Assembly: GCF_017353175.1 (NCBI RefSeq)
Contig: NZ_JAFMYW010000007.1
Span: 186,001 to 250,000 of the forward strand
Length of the DNA: 64,000 bases
Source: Fibrella forsythiae
Lineage (GTDB): Bacteria > Bacteroidota > Bacteroidia > Cytophagales > Spirosomataceae
Direction of reading: 5' to 3'
This document shows positions 53,154 through 61,487 of the stretch, one piece after another. Each line of letters starts with the position of its first letter. The stretch's first letter is position 1. The notes under the pieces are model-generated. The model did no database searches and had not been told where the DNA came from. It saw only the letters and a list, made by a program, of their open reading frames with translations. Both the position numbers and the translations under genes were made by a program.

Positions 53154-53219
53154 TTTTGCCGATGCGGGTGTAGAGAACGGTCTGGCGTGGTCCGGCAAAA
53201 TCTTGCGTCTCCACGGTAG
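53154..53219. repeat. Dispersed palindromic repeat, copy 2
   Basis: TTTTGCCG...CGGCAAAA and GGTGTAGAGAACGG...TCTTGCGTCTCCACGGTAG reproduce the structure at 30461-30527. It lies after eboC. Confidence 0.6.
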
Positions 53220-53282
53220 ATACGGATGGGTACGGATTCCTCTGCTAACTCCGAAATCCGTAATCCCAAATCCGCAATCTCT

Positions 53283-53609
53283 TTACTTCACCTTCTCCTG
53301 TTTACGCTGGATCTTACGGGTACGTTGCCGTTCCACGACCTTGGCCCGTTTGTCGGCAGGAAGGGCGTCGAGCTTGGCCTGGCGTTGCGCACGGTGCGTT
53401 TCGCGGAACGCTTTCCGTTCGTCGGGTGTCATCTTATCGAATCTTGCTTTGCGTTCTGCCTTCATAGCTGCCCGCTGTTCAGGCGTCATAGAGCCGTGCC
53501 CCCGATGCCTGCCAGCCATGTCTGGAGTAGCGGGTGGTGTGGGCTGTGATTGGGCGTAAGCACCGGCTGAAAGCAGGAGCGCGGCAACCAGTAATTTCAT
53601 CGTTTTCAT
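53283..53609 (-). CDS. Small secreted basic protein inserted in the ebo cluster
   Basis: The 108-residue protein has a signal peptide (MKTMKLLVAALLLSAGAYAQ), a Pro/Thr linker, and a long Arg/Lys-rich helical region (MTPEQRAAMKAERKARFD and MTPDERKAFRETHRAQRQ). The paired MTP-EQR/ERK repeats resemble the LTxxQ units of Spy/CpxP-type periplasmic chaperones and the small secreted basic helical proteins of Bacteroidota. It is on the strand opposite to eboC and eboD and diverges from eboD. Possibly unrelated cargo, possibly a regulator of envelope stress. Confidence 0.75.
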   Translation of the reverse strand: MKTMKLLVAALLLSAGAYAQSQPTPPATPDMAGRHRGHGSMTPEQRAAMKAERKARFDKMTPDERKAFRETHRAQRQAKLDALPADKRAKVVERQRTRKIQRKQEKVK

Positions 53610-53707
53610 GTTCGAGTGTTGGTTTAACGTAATCGGCAGTTGGACACAGATGCGTTTAAAAGGTTTAGCCCGTTAGAATTCATGCCCAAAACATGGGTAA
53701 TCGTGGG

Positions 53708-53715
53708 TAAATTTG
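53708..53715 (+). promoter_or_regulatory. Candidate -7 promoter element for eboD
   Basis: TAAATTTG matches the Bacteroidota TAnnTTTG element and lies 31 bp before the eboD ATG. A clear upstream TTTG is not seen. It implies eboD-F can be transcribed separately from eboA-C. Confidence 0.45.
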
Positions 53716-53745
53716 TCTTTTCTTCTTTATCTGACTACCTGTGAA

Positions 53746-54903
53746 ATGACCTCACTTCAACAATCATTCAACGTTCCCTTCACGTACAACGTCTCGTTCA
53801 CGACTAAACTGTTCAGCGTAGACAACCCCTTATTCCGCCAGTTTTTAGCGCAACAGACTTCGGGCGGAACTGTCAAAAAAATGCTGGTTGTCGTTGACGA
53901 AGGCGTCCTGAGTGCTCACCCAACCCTACCGGCAGCGATCAGAACGTACCTGGCGCAGAACACAGCGGTTCAATTGGTTGCCGATCTGCTGGTTGTTCCC
54001 GGCGGCGAAGCGGCAAAGAATGATCCTTCGCTGGTTGATTTGATTGTCGACGCCGTAAATGAGTTCGGCATCGACCGGCATTCGTATATCGTCGGCATTG
54101 GCGGCGGTGCCGTTCTCGATCTGGTTGGCTACGCGGCGGCTATTTCGCACCGGGGTGTCCGGCATATTCGAATTCCCACCACGGTATTGTCGCAGAATGA
54201 CTCGGGCGTAGGCGTAAAGAACGGCGTGAATTATCGGGGCAAGAAAAACTTCATCGGTACGTTCGCTCCACCGGTAGCCGTATTCAACGATGCCCATTTC
54301 CTGACAACCCTCGATGACCGCGACTGGCGATCGGGCATTGCCGAAGCTGTAAAAGTAGCCCTGATCAAAGACCTCCCCTTCTTCGAATGGCTGGAAACAC
54401 ATACAGACGCACTGGCCCAACGCGACAGCGAAGCGATGAGCTACCTGATTTATCGGTGCGCCGATCTCCACATGCAGCACATTTCGGGGGGTGACCCGTT
54501 CGAGATGGGCTCGGCTCGTCCGCTCGATTTTGGCCACTGGGCCGCCCATAAACTGGAGTACCTGACCGATTTTTCGATTCGTCATGGTGAGGCCGTAGCG
54601 ATCGGTATCGCCCTCGATGTGGTTTACTCGCAGTTAGCGGGCCGGATTCAGGAGATCGAAGCCGATCGAATTCTGCATGTGCTACAGGGCGTTGGTTTCG
54701 ATTTGTTCCACCCCGCCCTCGCCGAAAATAATAGTGAACATCTGGTCCGTGGCCTGGCTGAATTCCAGGAGCACCTCGGCGGCGAGCTGACCATTACCCT
54801 ACTCGATGCACTGGGCAAAGGCGTTGAGGTCCACGAAATGGACGTTACGCTGATTCGTCGGGCGGTATCGAAACTGGAAGTCGATTCGCTGTCTAACGTA
54901 TAA
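53746..54903 (+). CDS. eboD: EboD, 3-dehydroquinate synthase-like enzyme
   Basis: The 385-residue protein belongs to the sugar-phosphate cyclase superfamily: LVVPGGEAAKND, IVGIGGGAVLDLVGYAA (NAD site), RIPTTVLSQNDSGVGVKNGVN, and metal ligands in GIAEAVK (Glu), DFGHWAAH (His) and IRHGEAVAIG (His). True AroB is about 350-360 residues and usually stands alone or with shikimate genes; this copy is in the ebo cluster and is longer. It may make a cyclitol such as a valiolone rather than dehydroquinate. The ATG at 53746 is preferred because an upstream TTG start overlaps the promoter box. Confidence 0.9.
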   Translation: MTSLQQSFNVPFTYNVSFTTKLFSVDNPLFRQFLAQQTSGGTVKKMLVVVDEGVLSAHPTLPAAIRTYLAQNTAVQLVADLLVVPGGEAAKNDPSLVDLIVDAVNEFGIDRHSYIVGIGGGAVLDLVGYAAAISHRGVRHIRIPTTVLSQNDSGVGVKNGVNYRGKKNFIGTFAPPVAVFNDAHFLTTLDDRDWRSGIAEAVKVALIKDLPFFEWLETHTDALAQRDSEAMSYLIYRCADLHMQHISGGDPFEMGSARPLDFGHWAAHKLEYLTDFSIRHGEAVAIGIALDVVYSQLAGRIQEIEADRILHVLQGVGFDLFHPALAENNSEHLVRGLAEFQEHLGGELTITLLDALGKGVEVHEMDVTLIRRAVSKLEVDSLSNV

Positions 54904-55011
54904 GTTGTAGGTAAGTTTCAGGTTCCAAGTTTCAGGTGTCAAGTTGCGCTGCTTATCTGCCTAACCTGGCAAAAGCAACGTACTTGACACCTGAAACTCA
55001 CTTACAACTTA
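54901..55011. repeat. Long hairpin starting on the eboD stop codon
   Basis: TAAGTTGTAGGTAAGTTTC...AGGTGTCAAGT pairs with ACTTGACACCTGAAACTCAC...TTACAACTTA. The left arm begins with the eboD TAA and contains a 14-base tandem duplication (AAGTTTCAGG repeated) that bulges out. Confidence 0.8.
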
Positions 55012-55027
55012 AATTACTCTCTACCCC

Positions 55028-56218
55028 ATGCACCTCGGCTATTGCACAAATATCCATCCCGGCGAAACCTGGGTTGATCATTTCCGGCACCTGCGCGACC
55101 AGGTACCGGCGGTAAAAGAAGCTGTCTCTCCGGATGCACTGCTTCCTCTTGGCCTCAGACTCGCTAATCAGGCGAGCATCGATCTGATGGCACCAGAACA
55201 GCTGGCTGAACTTCAGGCCTGGCTTCAGGAAACGGGTTGTTATGTGTTCACTATGAACGGCTTCCCCTACGGCGGCTTTCATAATGAACGCGTAAAAGGC
55301 CGGGTTCACGCCCCCGACTGGACAACCACCGAACGCCGCGATTATACCATTCGGCTGTTTCAGTTGCTCGCCAAACTATTGCCCGACGGCGAAACCGAAG
55401 GCGGGGTTTCGACGTCGCCTCTCTCCTACCGCCTCTGGTGGCCAACGCCCGAAGCCCGGCAGGAAGCAACGCATCAGGCAACACAGCATATGTTGCAGGT
55501 TGTGAGCGAGTTGATTCGCCTGCGTGAAGCAACCGGAAAGCTGCTCCACCTCGACGTTGAACCTGAGCCGGACGGACTTCTCGATAACGCAGCCGACTTT
55601 GTAGCCTGGTATACAGACGTGCTGCAACCGGCCGCCCGAACGTACCTGGCCGAGCAACACGGTTTAAACGTTCCTGAAGCCGATGCTACCCTGCGCGATC
55701 ATATTCAGCTTTGCTACGACGTTTGTCATGTAGCCGTTGCCTACGAAGAGACAGAGACAGTGCTGGCCTCACTGAATGAAGCTACTATTCGGGTGGGTAA
55801 AGTGCAGATCAGTTCGGCCCTGCGGCTTCAATTTGATCAGGACGCCCAGGCAACCTATAACGCCATTGCGGCTTTCGACGAACCAACGTACCTGCATCAG
55901 GTTGTGGCCCGGATGGCCGATGGTACGTTCAATCACTACGACGACCTACCCGATGCCCTGGCCGATTTCGACGCCAAAACCCACCGCGAATGGCGTGTAC
56001 ACTTTCACGTTCCGCTTTTTCTCGAACGCTACGGACTCCTTCAATCTACGCAGAATAGCGTAACCGAGGTCTTGAACCGGCAACGTACCCAGCCCTTTAC
56101 CAACCAGTTGGAAGTCGAAACCTACACATGGGGCGTCCTCCCGGCCGACGTCCAGTTACCCATCGGCGCTTCGATCAGTCGTGAACTGGATTGGGTAAAA
56201 AAAGTGATGAACGTTTAA
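55028..56218 (+). CDS. eboE: EboE, metabolite-traffic TIM-barrel protein
   Basis: The 396-residue protein starts with LGYCTNIHPGETWVDHFRHL and VFTMNGFPYGGFHNERVKG, both typical of EboE. It continues with LHLDVEPEPDGLLDNA and HIQLCYDVCHVAVAYEE, a TIM-barrel layout like sugar-phosphate isomerase/epimerase enzymes with Glu, Asp and His positions in LDVEPEPD and CYDVCH. It has no signal peptide. Chemistry of EboE is not known; the name refers to a role in metabolite traffic. Confidence 0.92.
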   Translation: MHLGYCTNIHPGETWVDHFRHLRDQVPAVKEAVSPDALLPLGLRLANQASIDLMAPEQLAELQAWLQETGCYVFTMNGFPYGGFHNERVKGRVHAPDWTTTERRDYTIRLFQLLAKLLPDGETEGGVSTSPLSYRLWWPTPEARQEATHQATQHMLQVVSELIRLREATGKLLHLDVEPEPDGLLDNAADFVAWYTDVLQPAARTYLAEQHGLNVPEADATLRDHIQLCYDVCHVAVAYEETETVLASLNEATIRVGKVQISSALRLQFDQDAQATYNAIAAFDEPTYLHQVVARMADGTFNHYDDLPDALADFDAKTHREWRVHFHVPLFLERYGLLQSTQNSVTEVLNRQRTQPFTNQLEVETYTWGVLPADVQLPIGASISRELDWVKKVMNV

Positions 56219-56302
56219 TGAACTGACCAGCGTAAACGTTCATCGGATAGCAAGTTGGTTTTCCAGATTAGCCCGTCTACCACGCCGTTGCACGGGCAAG
56301 AG

Positions 56303-56384
56303 CCTGTAGGGCCGAAGCTCCAGCTTCGGTAGTGAAACACTGTCTATATGCTTATGTGAGAAGCTGGAGCTTCGGCATTACAGG
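56303..56384. repeat. REP-like double palindrome between eboE and eboF
   Basis: CCGAAGCTCCAGCTTCGG (8-2-8 palindrome) and GAAGCTGGAGCTTC face each other across 32 bp. Together they form a 25-bp imperfect hairpin with CCTGTAGGG and CATTACAGG ends. The right arm stops 5 bp before the eboF ATG. Confidence 0.7.
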
Positions 56385-56389
56385 GAATT

Positions 56390-57790
56390 ATGAACAAGAC
56401 CGTAGTCATTGATATTGTTGGCCTGAGTGCCAGCCTGATTGGCGAGCATACGCCGTTTTTGAAACAGTATATCGACGCCCGGCACCTGACCTACATCAAG
56501 CCCGTACTACCGGCTGTGACCACTACGTCGCAAAGCTGTTACGTAACCGGAAAATGGCCAGCCGAACATGGCATTGTTGGCAACGGCTGGTATGATCGCG
56601 AAGACGCCGAGGTGAAATTCTGGAAACAGTCGAACAAGCTGGTGCAGGCCGAAAAAATCTGGGAACGTGCCAAACGGGAAGATCCCTCGTTTACCTGCTC
56701 CAAGATGTTCTGGTGGTATAACATGTACGCCTCCGTGGACTACTCGGTAACGCCCCGGCCCCAGTATCACGCCGACGGCCTGAAGATGCCCGACTGTTAT
56801 AGCCACCCGGCCGAACTCCGCGACGAACTAAGCGCCAAGCTGGGTACGTTCCCGCTGTTCACCTTCTGGGGGCCCAACGCCAACATCACCTGCTCGAAGT
56901 GGATTGCCAATGCATCGATGTATGTCGACGATAAGCACGACCCGACGCTGACGCTGATCTACCTGCCCCATCTTGATTATGGCCTCCAGAAGTTTGGCGT
57001 CGATTTCTCGAAGATCGCCAGCGATTTGCGCGAGATCGATGAGCTGGTTGCTGAGCTGGTTCGCTTCTACGAGCAGAAAAAAACGAAGATCATTCTGCTG
57101 TCGGAATACGGAATTAACACCGTTAACCGGCCAATCTACATCAACAGGGCCCTTCGCGAAGCAGGGCTCATCTCGGTCCGGATCGAAGCCGGGCGCGAAT
57201 TACTCGACGCCGGAGCCAGCGCTGCCTTCGCCGCGCCCGATCACCAGATTGCCCACGTTTACGTAAACGATTCGGCACAAATTCCCCGCGTCAAAAAGCT
57301 TCTGGAAGGTATGCCGGGGGTTGCTGAGGTGCTGGATGAGGCAGGTAAAAAGGCCAATCATCTCGATCACGAACGCTCGGGCGACCTGGTGGCCGTGGCT
57401 AAATCAGACAGCTGGTTCGCCTATTATTACTGGCTCGACGATACTAAAAAGCCAGACTACGCGCAGGTTGTCGACATTCACCGGAAGCCCGGTTATGACC
57501 CCGTCGAACTGTTTATGGACCAGACAAATCCGCTGATCAAAGCCAAAGCGGGCTACAAGTTGGCCCGCAAGTTGCTGGGATTCCGGTATCTGATGGACGT
57601 TATTTCGCTGGACGCTACCCTCGTGAAAGGATCGCATGGTGCAGTCAACATTGGCAAGGAATACTACCCCGTACTGGTGACCGATCAGCCTGTAGAACAG
57701 CCCGAGATAAACGCCGTTGATGTCTATGGTGTCATCTGGCAGCATCTGAAAGGGCCAGTTTTACAGCCAGCACGTTCGATTAATGCTTAA
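56390..57790 (+). CDS. eboF: EboF, nucleotide pyrophosphatase/phosphodiesterase-like protein
   Basis: The 466-residue protein is of the alkaline-phosphatase superfamily (type I phosphodiesterase/NPP). It has VVIDIVGLSASLIGEHTPFL with the first metal Asp, VTTTSQSCYVTGKWPAEHG with the Thr/Ser nucleophile, YLPHLDYGLQKFG, ILLSEYGI (the usual SDHG is SEYG here) and SHGAVNIG near the C terminus. No signal peptide is seen. It is the last ebo gene; gldC follows after 81 bp. Confidence 0.9.
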   Translation: MNKTVVIDIVGLSASLIGEHTPFLKQYIDARHLTYIKPVLPAVTTTSQSCYVTGKWPAEHGIVGNGWYDREDAEVKFWKQSNKLVQAEKIWERAKREDPSFTCSKMFWWYNMYASVDYSVTPRPQYHADGLKMPDCYSHPAELRDELSAKLGTFPLFTFWGPNANITCSKWIANASMYVDDKHDPTLTLIYLPHLDYGLQKFGVDFSKIASDLREIDELVAELVRFYEQKKTKIILLSEYGINTVNRPIYINRALREAGLISVRIEAGRELLDAGASAAFAAPDHQIAHVYVNDSAQIPRVKKLLEGMPGVAEVLDEAGKKANHLDHERSGDLVAVAKSDSWFAYYYWLDDTKKPDYAQVVDIHRKPGYDPVELFMDQTNPLIKAKAGYKLARKLLGFRYLMDVISLDATLVKGSHGAVNIGKEYYPVLVTDQPVEQPEINAVDVYGVIWQHLKGPVLQPARSINA

Positions 57791-57871
57791 TTTTGACAAA
57801 AAATCAGTCTTCGTTACGCTGTTGAGGAAGTAACTTTCTAAGTAGCGGCGCAACAGAAGACAACCTTCAAT

Positions 57872-58225
57872 ATGCGTCAATCCGAAATAAACTTCACTGT
57901 AGAATTAGACAACGATAACGTACCTGACAAAATTTATTGGGACGCTACCGACAACCCGAACGAAGGCCTTAACGACACCAAGGGTGTCTCCATAGCCGTT
58001 TGGGATCATTACCACCGCAACACGCTTAAAATCGACCTCTGGACCAAAGACATGGAAGTGGGTGATATGAAGCGCTTCATGATCGAGATCATGGGCGGCA
58101 TTGCCAGCACAGTCCGTACGGCCACCAACGATGCCGCCATGGCCGACGATATCGATAACCTTTGCCGGGCTTTAAGTAAGAAAGTGGAAGCGGAGTTCAG
58201 GGCCGAAAACCAGGCCGGCAAGTAA
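57872..58225 (+). CDS. gldC: Gliding motility protein GldC
   Basis: The 117-residue protein matches GldC: MRQSEINFTVELDNDNVPDKIYW (first part), KGVSIAVWDHYHRNTLKIDLWTK, MKRFMIEIMGGIASTVRTA and DIDNLCRALSKKVEAEF. GldC is a small cytoplasmic protein found in gliding and many non-gliding Bacteroidota; its role in the gliding/type IX secretion machinery is indirect. It supports the phylum assignment. Short intergenic words like CAGTCTTCG/CAACAGAAGAC lie just upstream. Confidence 0.94.
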   Translation: MRQSEINFTVELDNDNVPDKIYWDATDNPNEGLNDTKGVSIAVWDHYHRNTLKIDLWTKDMEVGDMKRFMIEIMGGIASTVRTATNDAAMADDIDNLCRALSKKVEAEFRAENQAGK

Positions 58226-58256
58226 TACGCGTATTTTACCTCTCACCGTACTAACT

Positions 58257-59468
58257 ATGTATCGTTCTGTCTGGCTCCGTCTGGGGCATACTATCCTGTT
58301 AATCTGCCTGTTGTGCACCCTGCAGGCGGTGGCTCAGAAAGGCATTGCCTTTCAGCAAGCGCCACTTAGTACGGTGTTTAAAACGGCTCAGAAAGCGGGT
58401 AAACTGGTCTTTGTTGAAGTCTATTCACCCGATTGCCACGTGTGTCAGAGCTTCATGCCCACGCTGGCCGACAGCCGGGTTGGAAAATCATATAACGCCA
58501 AGTTTATCAGCACAAAGGCTGATGTGAACCTGCCAGCCACCCGCGATTGGTTAAAGTCGAAGAAGTTCTATGTGCCTTCATTGCCCCTGTTCCTGTTCTT
58601 TACACCGAACGGTGAACTGGTGCATTTTGCGATGAGCCAAAACTCGGCGGATGAATTGATCCGTCATGCCAACAATGCGGTTGCCCCTTCAACCCGTAGT
58701 CAAACCTGGAAACAGCGATTTGCTGCTGGTGAAAAGTCGCCCAATTTCCTGATCGATCTGGCTATGTATAGCCGGGTTATCTCCGATACGGTGACGAACA
58801 TGGCTGTCATGGAGGAATATGCCAGCCAGCAGCCTGCCAACACCCACATTACCAATACCAACTGGCTGGTCACGCAGAAGCTGGTCATTGACATGGACAA
58901 TCCGCTGGCTCGCAGCCTGATCAATAACTTTGCCGCCTACAAAAAACAGTATGGCCAAGCTGCGTTCGATGTAGCGGAGAACATCCTTATGTCTTCGCTT
59001 TATAGCAGCCGGGGCGGACGCTACCCGCCTGCTCAGATCAAACAGGTTTACGACGGGTTGGTCCGAATCGGCGTTGACCCTAAAATGGCTTCGTCCCGCA
59101 CGCTACTTCCTGAAGTAAATGCCTATTTCCGGCTAAAGCAGGGCAGTATGGCTGCTGAGCGGATGAACACCCACATTACCACTCATTCGCTGTCTGTCCC
59201 GGAGTATATTTATGTGGCCCGTCTTTTCAACCGCAACAGTCCAGACTCGGCCGATGTACCGTCACTGATCAAGTGGATCGGTAAGGCACTTGCCATGAAA
59301 CCATCGCCCGGAGAGCAGGCCGATCTATATTTTGAGCAGGCTGATGCCTACCGCCGCGCTAAACGCACTGCTGAGGCTCGCCAGTCGGCATCTAAATCAC
59401 TTGAAATAGCCCAGGCCAGTCGGATCGACACGAAACGGAATACGGAACAGATTAATAAATTAAAGTAA
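58257..59468 (+). CDS. Secreted thioredoxin-fold protein
   Basis: The 403-residue protein has a signal peptide ending LQAVAQ and a thioredoxin-like domain with the CxxC pair C60-H-V-C63 ([12 protein letters not shown]) and the cis-Pro region [12 protein letters not shown] long helical, TPR-like C-terminal region follows (about residues 140-400), ending [21 protein letters not shown]. The layout fits Bacteroidota periplasmic thiol proteins. It lies 31 bp after gldC. Confidence 0.85.
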   Translation: MYRSVWLRLGHTILLICLLCTLQAVAQKGIAFQQAPLSTVFKTAQKAGKLVFVEVYSPDCHVCQSFMPTLADSRVGKSYNAKFISTKADVNLPATRDWLKSKKFYVPSLPLFLFFTPNGELVHFAMSQNSADELIRHANNAVAPSTRSQTWKQRFAAGEKSPNFLIDLAMYSRVISDTVTNMAVMEEYASQQPANTHITNTNWLVTQKLVIDMDNPLARSLINNFAAYKKQYGQAAFDVAENILMSSLYSSRGGRYPPAQIKQVYDGLVRIGVDPKMASSRTLLPEVNAYFRLKQGSMAAERMNTHITTHSLSVPEYIYVARLFNRNSPDSADVPSLIKWIGKALAMKPSPGEQADLYFEQADAYRRAKRTAEARQSASKSLEIAQASRIDTKRNTEQINKLK

Positions 59469-59500
59469 CAGTGCTTTCTGTTACTCCCAACTCAAACGCT

Positions 59501-60496
59501 ATGCGCACAAACTGGACCCGCGACGAGGTCGCTGACATTTACAATAGCCCCGTTTTAGATCTTATTTACCGCGCAGCAACGGTACATCGGCAACACCACG
59601 ACCCACAGGAAGTGCAGGTTTGTACGTTACTGTCGGTAAAGACAGGGGGGTGTCCCGAAGACTGTGCTTACTGCCCGCAGGCGGCCCGGTATCACACCCA
59701 GGTGAAAGTGCATAAGCTCCTGGAAGTAAACGAAGTGCTCGAAGCAGCCAGTCAGGCCAAAGCATCGGGGAGCAGCCGGTTCTGTATGGGTGCAGCCTGG
59801 CGCGAAGTGCGCGATAACCGGGACTTCGACAGCGTACTCGATATGGTACGGGGAGTGAATGCCATGGGTATGGAAGTATGTTGTACGTTGGGAATGCTGA
59901 CCGACGGGCAGGCGCAAAAGCTTAAAGATGCCGGCCTGTATGCCTATAATCATAACCTCGATACGAGCGAAGAATTCTACGGCGACATTATCAGCACACG
60001 TACCTACGACGATCGTCTGGATACACTGGGGCACGTTCGGGATGCGGGTATTTCTGTTTGTTCGGGTGGTATTATCGGTATGGGCGAGTCGCACAACGAC
60101 CGGATTGGTATGTTGCTCACGCTGGCCACATTGCCACAGCACCCTGAGTCTGTACCCGTGAATGCGCTGGTGCCTGTTGAAGGAACACCACTGGAAGAGC
60201 AGGAACGTGTGTCGGTTTGGGAAATGATTCGCATGATCGCAACGGCCCGTATTCTGATGCCATCCGCTATGGTTCGGCTTTCAGCTGGTCGGGTACGGAT
60301 GACCACTGAAGAACAGGCGCTGTGTTTCCTGGCCGGGGCCAATTCAATCTTTGCCGGCGACAAGTTGCTCACAACCCCCAACCCCGATGTAGACACCGAT
60401 CAACAACTGTTCCAGACGTTGAACATCCGTCCCCGGGCTGCTTTTAAAAATGAGCATGGACAGGCCGCTGTCAAATTCGAGCAGATACCCGTGTAA
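59501..60496 (+). CDS. bioB: Biotin synthase
   Basis: The 331-residue radical-SAM enzyme has the 4Fe-4S cysteines C51, C55 and C58 (CPEDCAYC), [19 protein letters not shown] and [13 protein letters not shown], and the 2Fe-2S ligand arginine region VRLSAGRV. It inserts sulfur into dethiobiotin. ATG at 59501 chosen over a GTG ten codons upstream that lies only 2 bp after the previous stop. Other bio genes are not in the window. Confidence 0.96.
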   Translation: MRTNWTRDEVADIYNSPVLDLIYRAATVHRQHHDPQEVQVCTLLSVKTGGCPEDCAYCPQAARYHTQVKVHKLLEVNEVLEAASQAKASGSSRFCMGAAWREVRDNRDFDSVLDMVRGVNAMGMEVCCTLGMLTDGQAQKLKDAGLYAYNHNLDTSEEFYGDIISTRTYDDRLDTLGHVRDAGISVCSGGIIGMGESHNDRIGMLLTLATLPQHPESVPVNALVPVEGTPLEEQERVSVWEMIRMIATARILMPSAMVRLSAGRVRMTTEEQALCFLAGANSIFAGDKLLTTPNPDVDTDQQLFQTLNIRPRAAFKNEHGQAAVKFEQIPV

Positions 60497-60611
60497 TACC
60501 GTTGCCTCGGATGGGCCGTGTTGCGTTGAACTGTACTTCTTCCAGCCCCGACCCGGAATGCGACGCAGATTTGTTACTGAACGGTTCATCGATTGAGTGA
60601 GCCGTACCGCC

Positions 60612-60640
60612 AAAAGCCAGACGATGTCTGGCTTTTTTTT
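60612..60640 (+). terminator. Rho-independent terminator after bioB
   Basis: AAAAGCCAGAC-GAT-GTCTGGCTTTT is followed by further T residues to 60640. About 115 bp downstream of bioB. Confidence 0.85.
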
Positions 60641-60834
60641 ATACTATCTCAAAAATTGTCCATACTAAGTGTACAAAGAGGTGCCCGTTTTCTCACTATT
60701 ACTGCCTGAAGAAAGGCAAAACATTACCTTAGGACCGTTAGCTCATTCATTTGGGCGCAGAACTATGCTTATCATCCCTATAGCGTTTATTGACTAAGCA
60801 GCCTTAGTGTTCGTAAACCGCCGCCCGATGATAG

Positions 60835-61455
60835 ATGAACCCGCTTGTTACTGTTGTGATACCCACCTGTCTCCGACAAGCTAAGCTTAGAGCTTGTTTA
60901 CTGGCGTTAGCACAGCAGAAGCTTTCACCCAGCCAGTTCGAAATTATCGTGGTCGATCAGGCCGACGACCGGGCGACGGCAAATATGGTTAAGGAAACGG
61001 CAAACCTGTTGGGGTTATCCGTTCGGTATGTAAGTCAGCGACGCGACCGGAATGAGGCAGCTGCCTGTAATCGGGGTTGGCGACTGGCCAATAGCTTGTT
61101 CATTGCCTTTACCCACGACGACTGTCTGCCCCAGCCCCTGTGGTTAACTACGGCGTTGCCGCTGTTTCACAATGGAGCGCAGGTAATTATTGGTCGAGTA
61201 CAGTACCCTCTGCCCAACCATCCAATAGTGGCTTCGGCAGGGGCCAATTTATTTTGCCGACGCGCATTGCTTGAGCAGGTCGGTGGATTTGATGAGTGGC
61301 TAAACAGGAAACAACACCATGAAGACAACTGGCTGGACAGACTGGCCCGGGCAGAGATACCAATTATCTCCTGTCCGGATGCAGTCGTTGTTCGTCCATT
61401 CCGCGGGTCTGCATGGTTTTCTACGCTTCGGATTATGTTATCAAAATTACTTTAA
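60835..61455 (+). CDS. Family 2 glycosyltransferase, short
   Basis: The 206-residue GT-A protein has VTVVIPTCLRQAKLRACLLAL, FEIIVVDQADD, RNEAAACNRGWRLA, FTHDDCLPQPLW (metal-binding DD), ANLFCRRALLEQVGGFDEWL and HHEDNWLDRLA (acceptor-loop ED). The core fold is complete; the C terminus is short for the family. It lies upstream of a LytTR protein gene, with 32 bp between, and may be cotranscribed with it. Confidence 0.85.
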   Translation: MNPLVTVVIPTCLRQAKLRACLLALAQQKLSPSQFEIIVVDQADDRATANMVKETANLLGLSVRYVSQRRDRNEAAACNRGWRLANSLFIAFTHDDCLPQPLWLTTALPLFHNGAQVIIGRVQYPLPNHPIVASAGANLFCRRALLEQVGGFDEWLNRKQHHEDNWLDRLARAEIPIISCPDAVVVRPFRGSAWFSTLRIMLSKLL

Positions 61456-61487
61456 ACGCTAGCTGCACATTTTTTCCAACTCAACTT

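Noticed and set aside
53746-54903. Housekeeping aroB
   Set aside because: Placed within a complete ebo cluster and longer than usual AroB, so called EboD; presence of a second aroB elsewhere would settle it.
51037-56384. CRISPR-like array from the recurring ebo junction repeats
   Set aside because: The repeats are inverted, unrelated in sequence to each other and over 1 kb apart.
60733-60800. tRNA-like stretch with GTTAGCTCA resembling a D arm
   Set aside because: No paired acceptor stem, no GTTCGA-type T loop and no CCA region; it does not fold as a tRNA.
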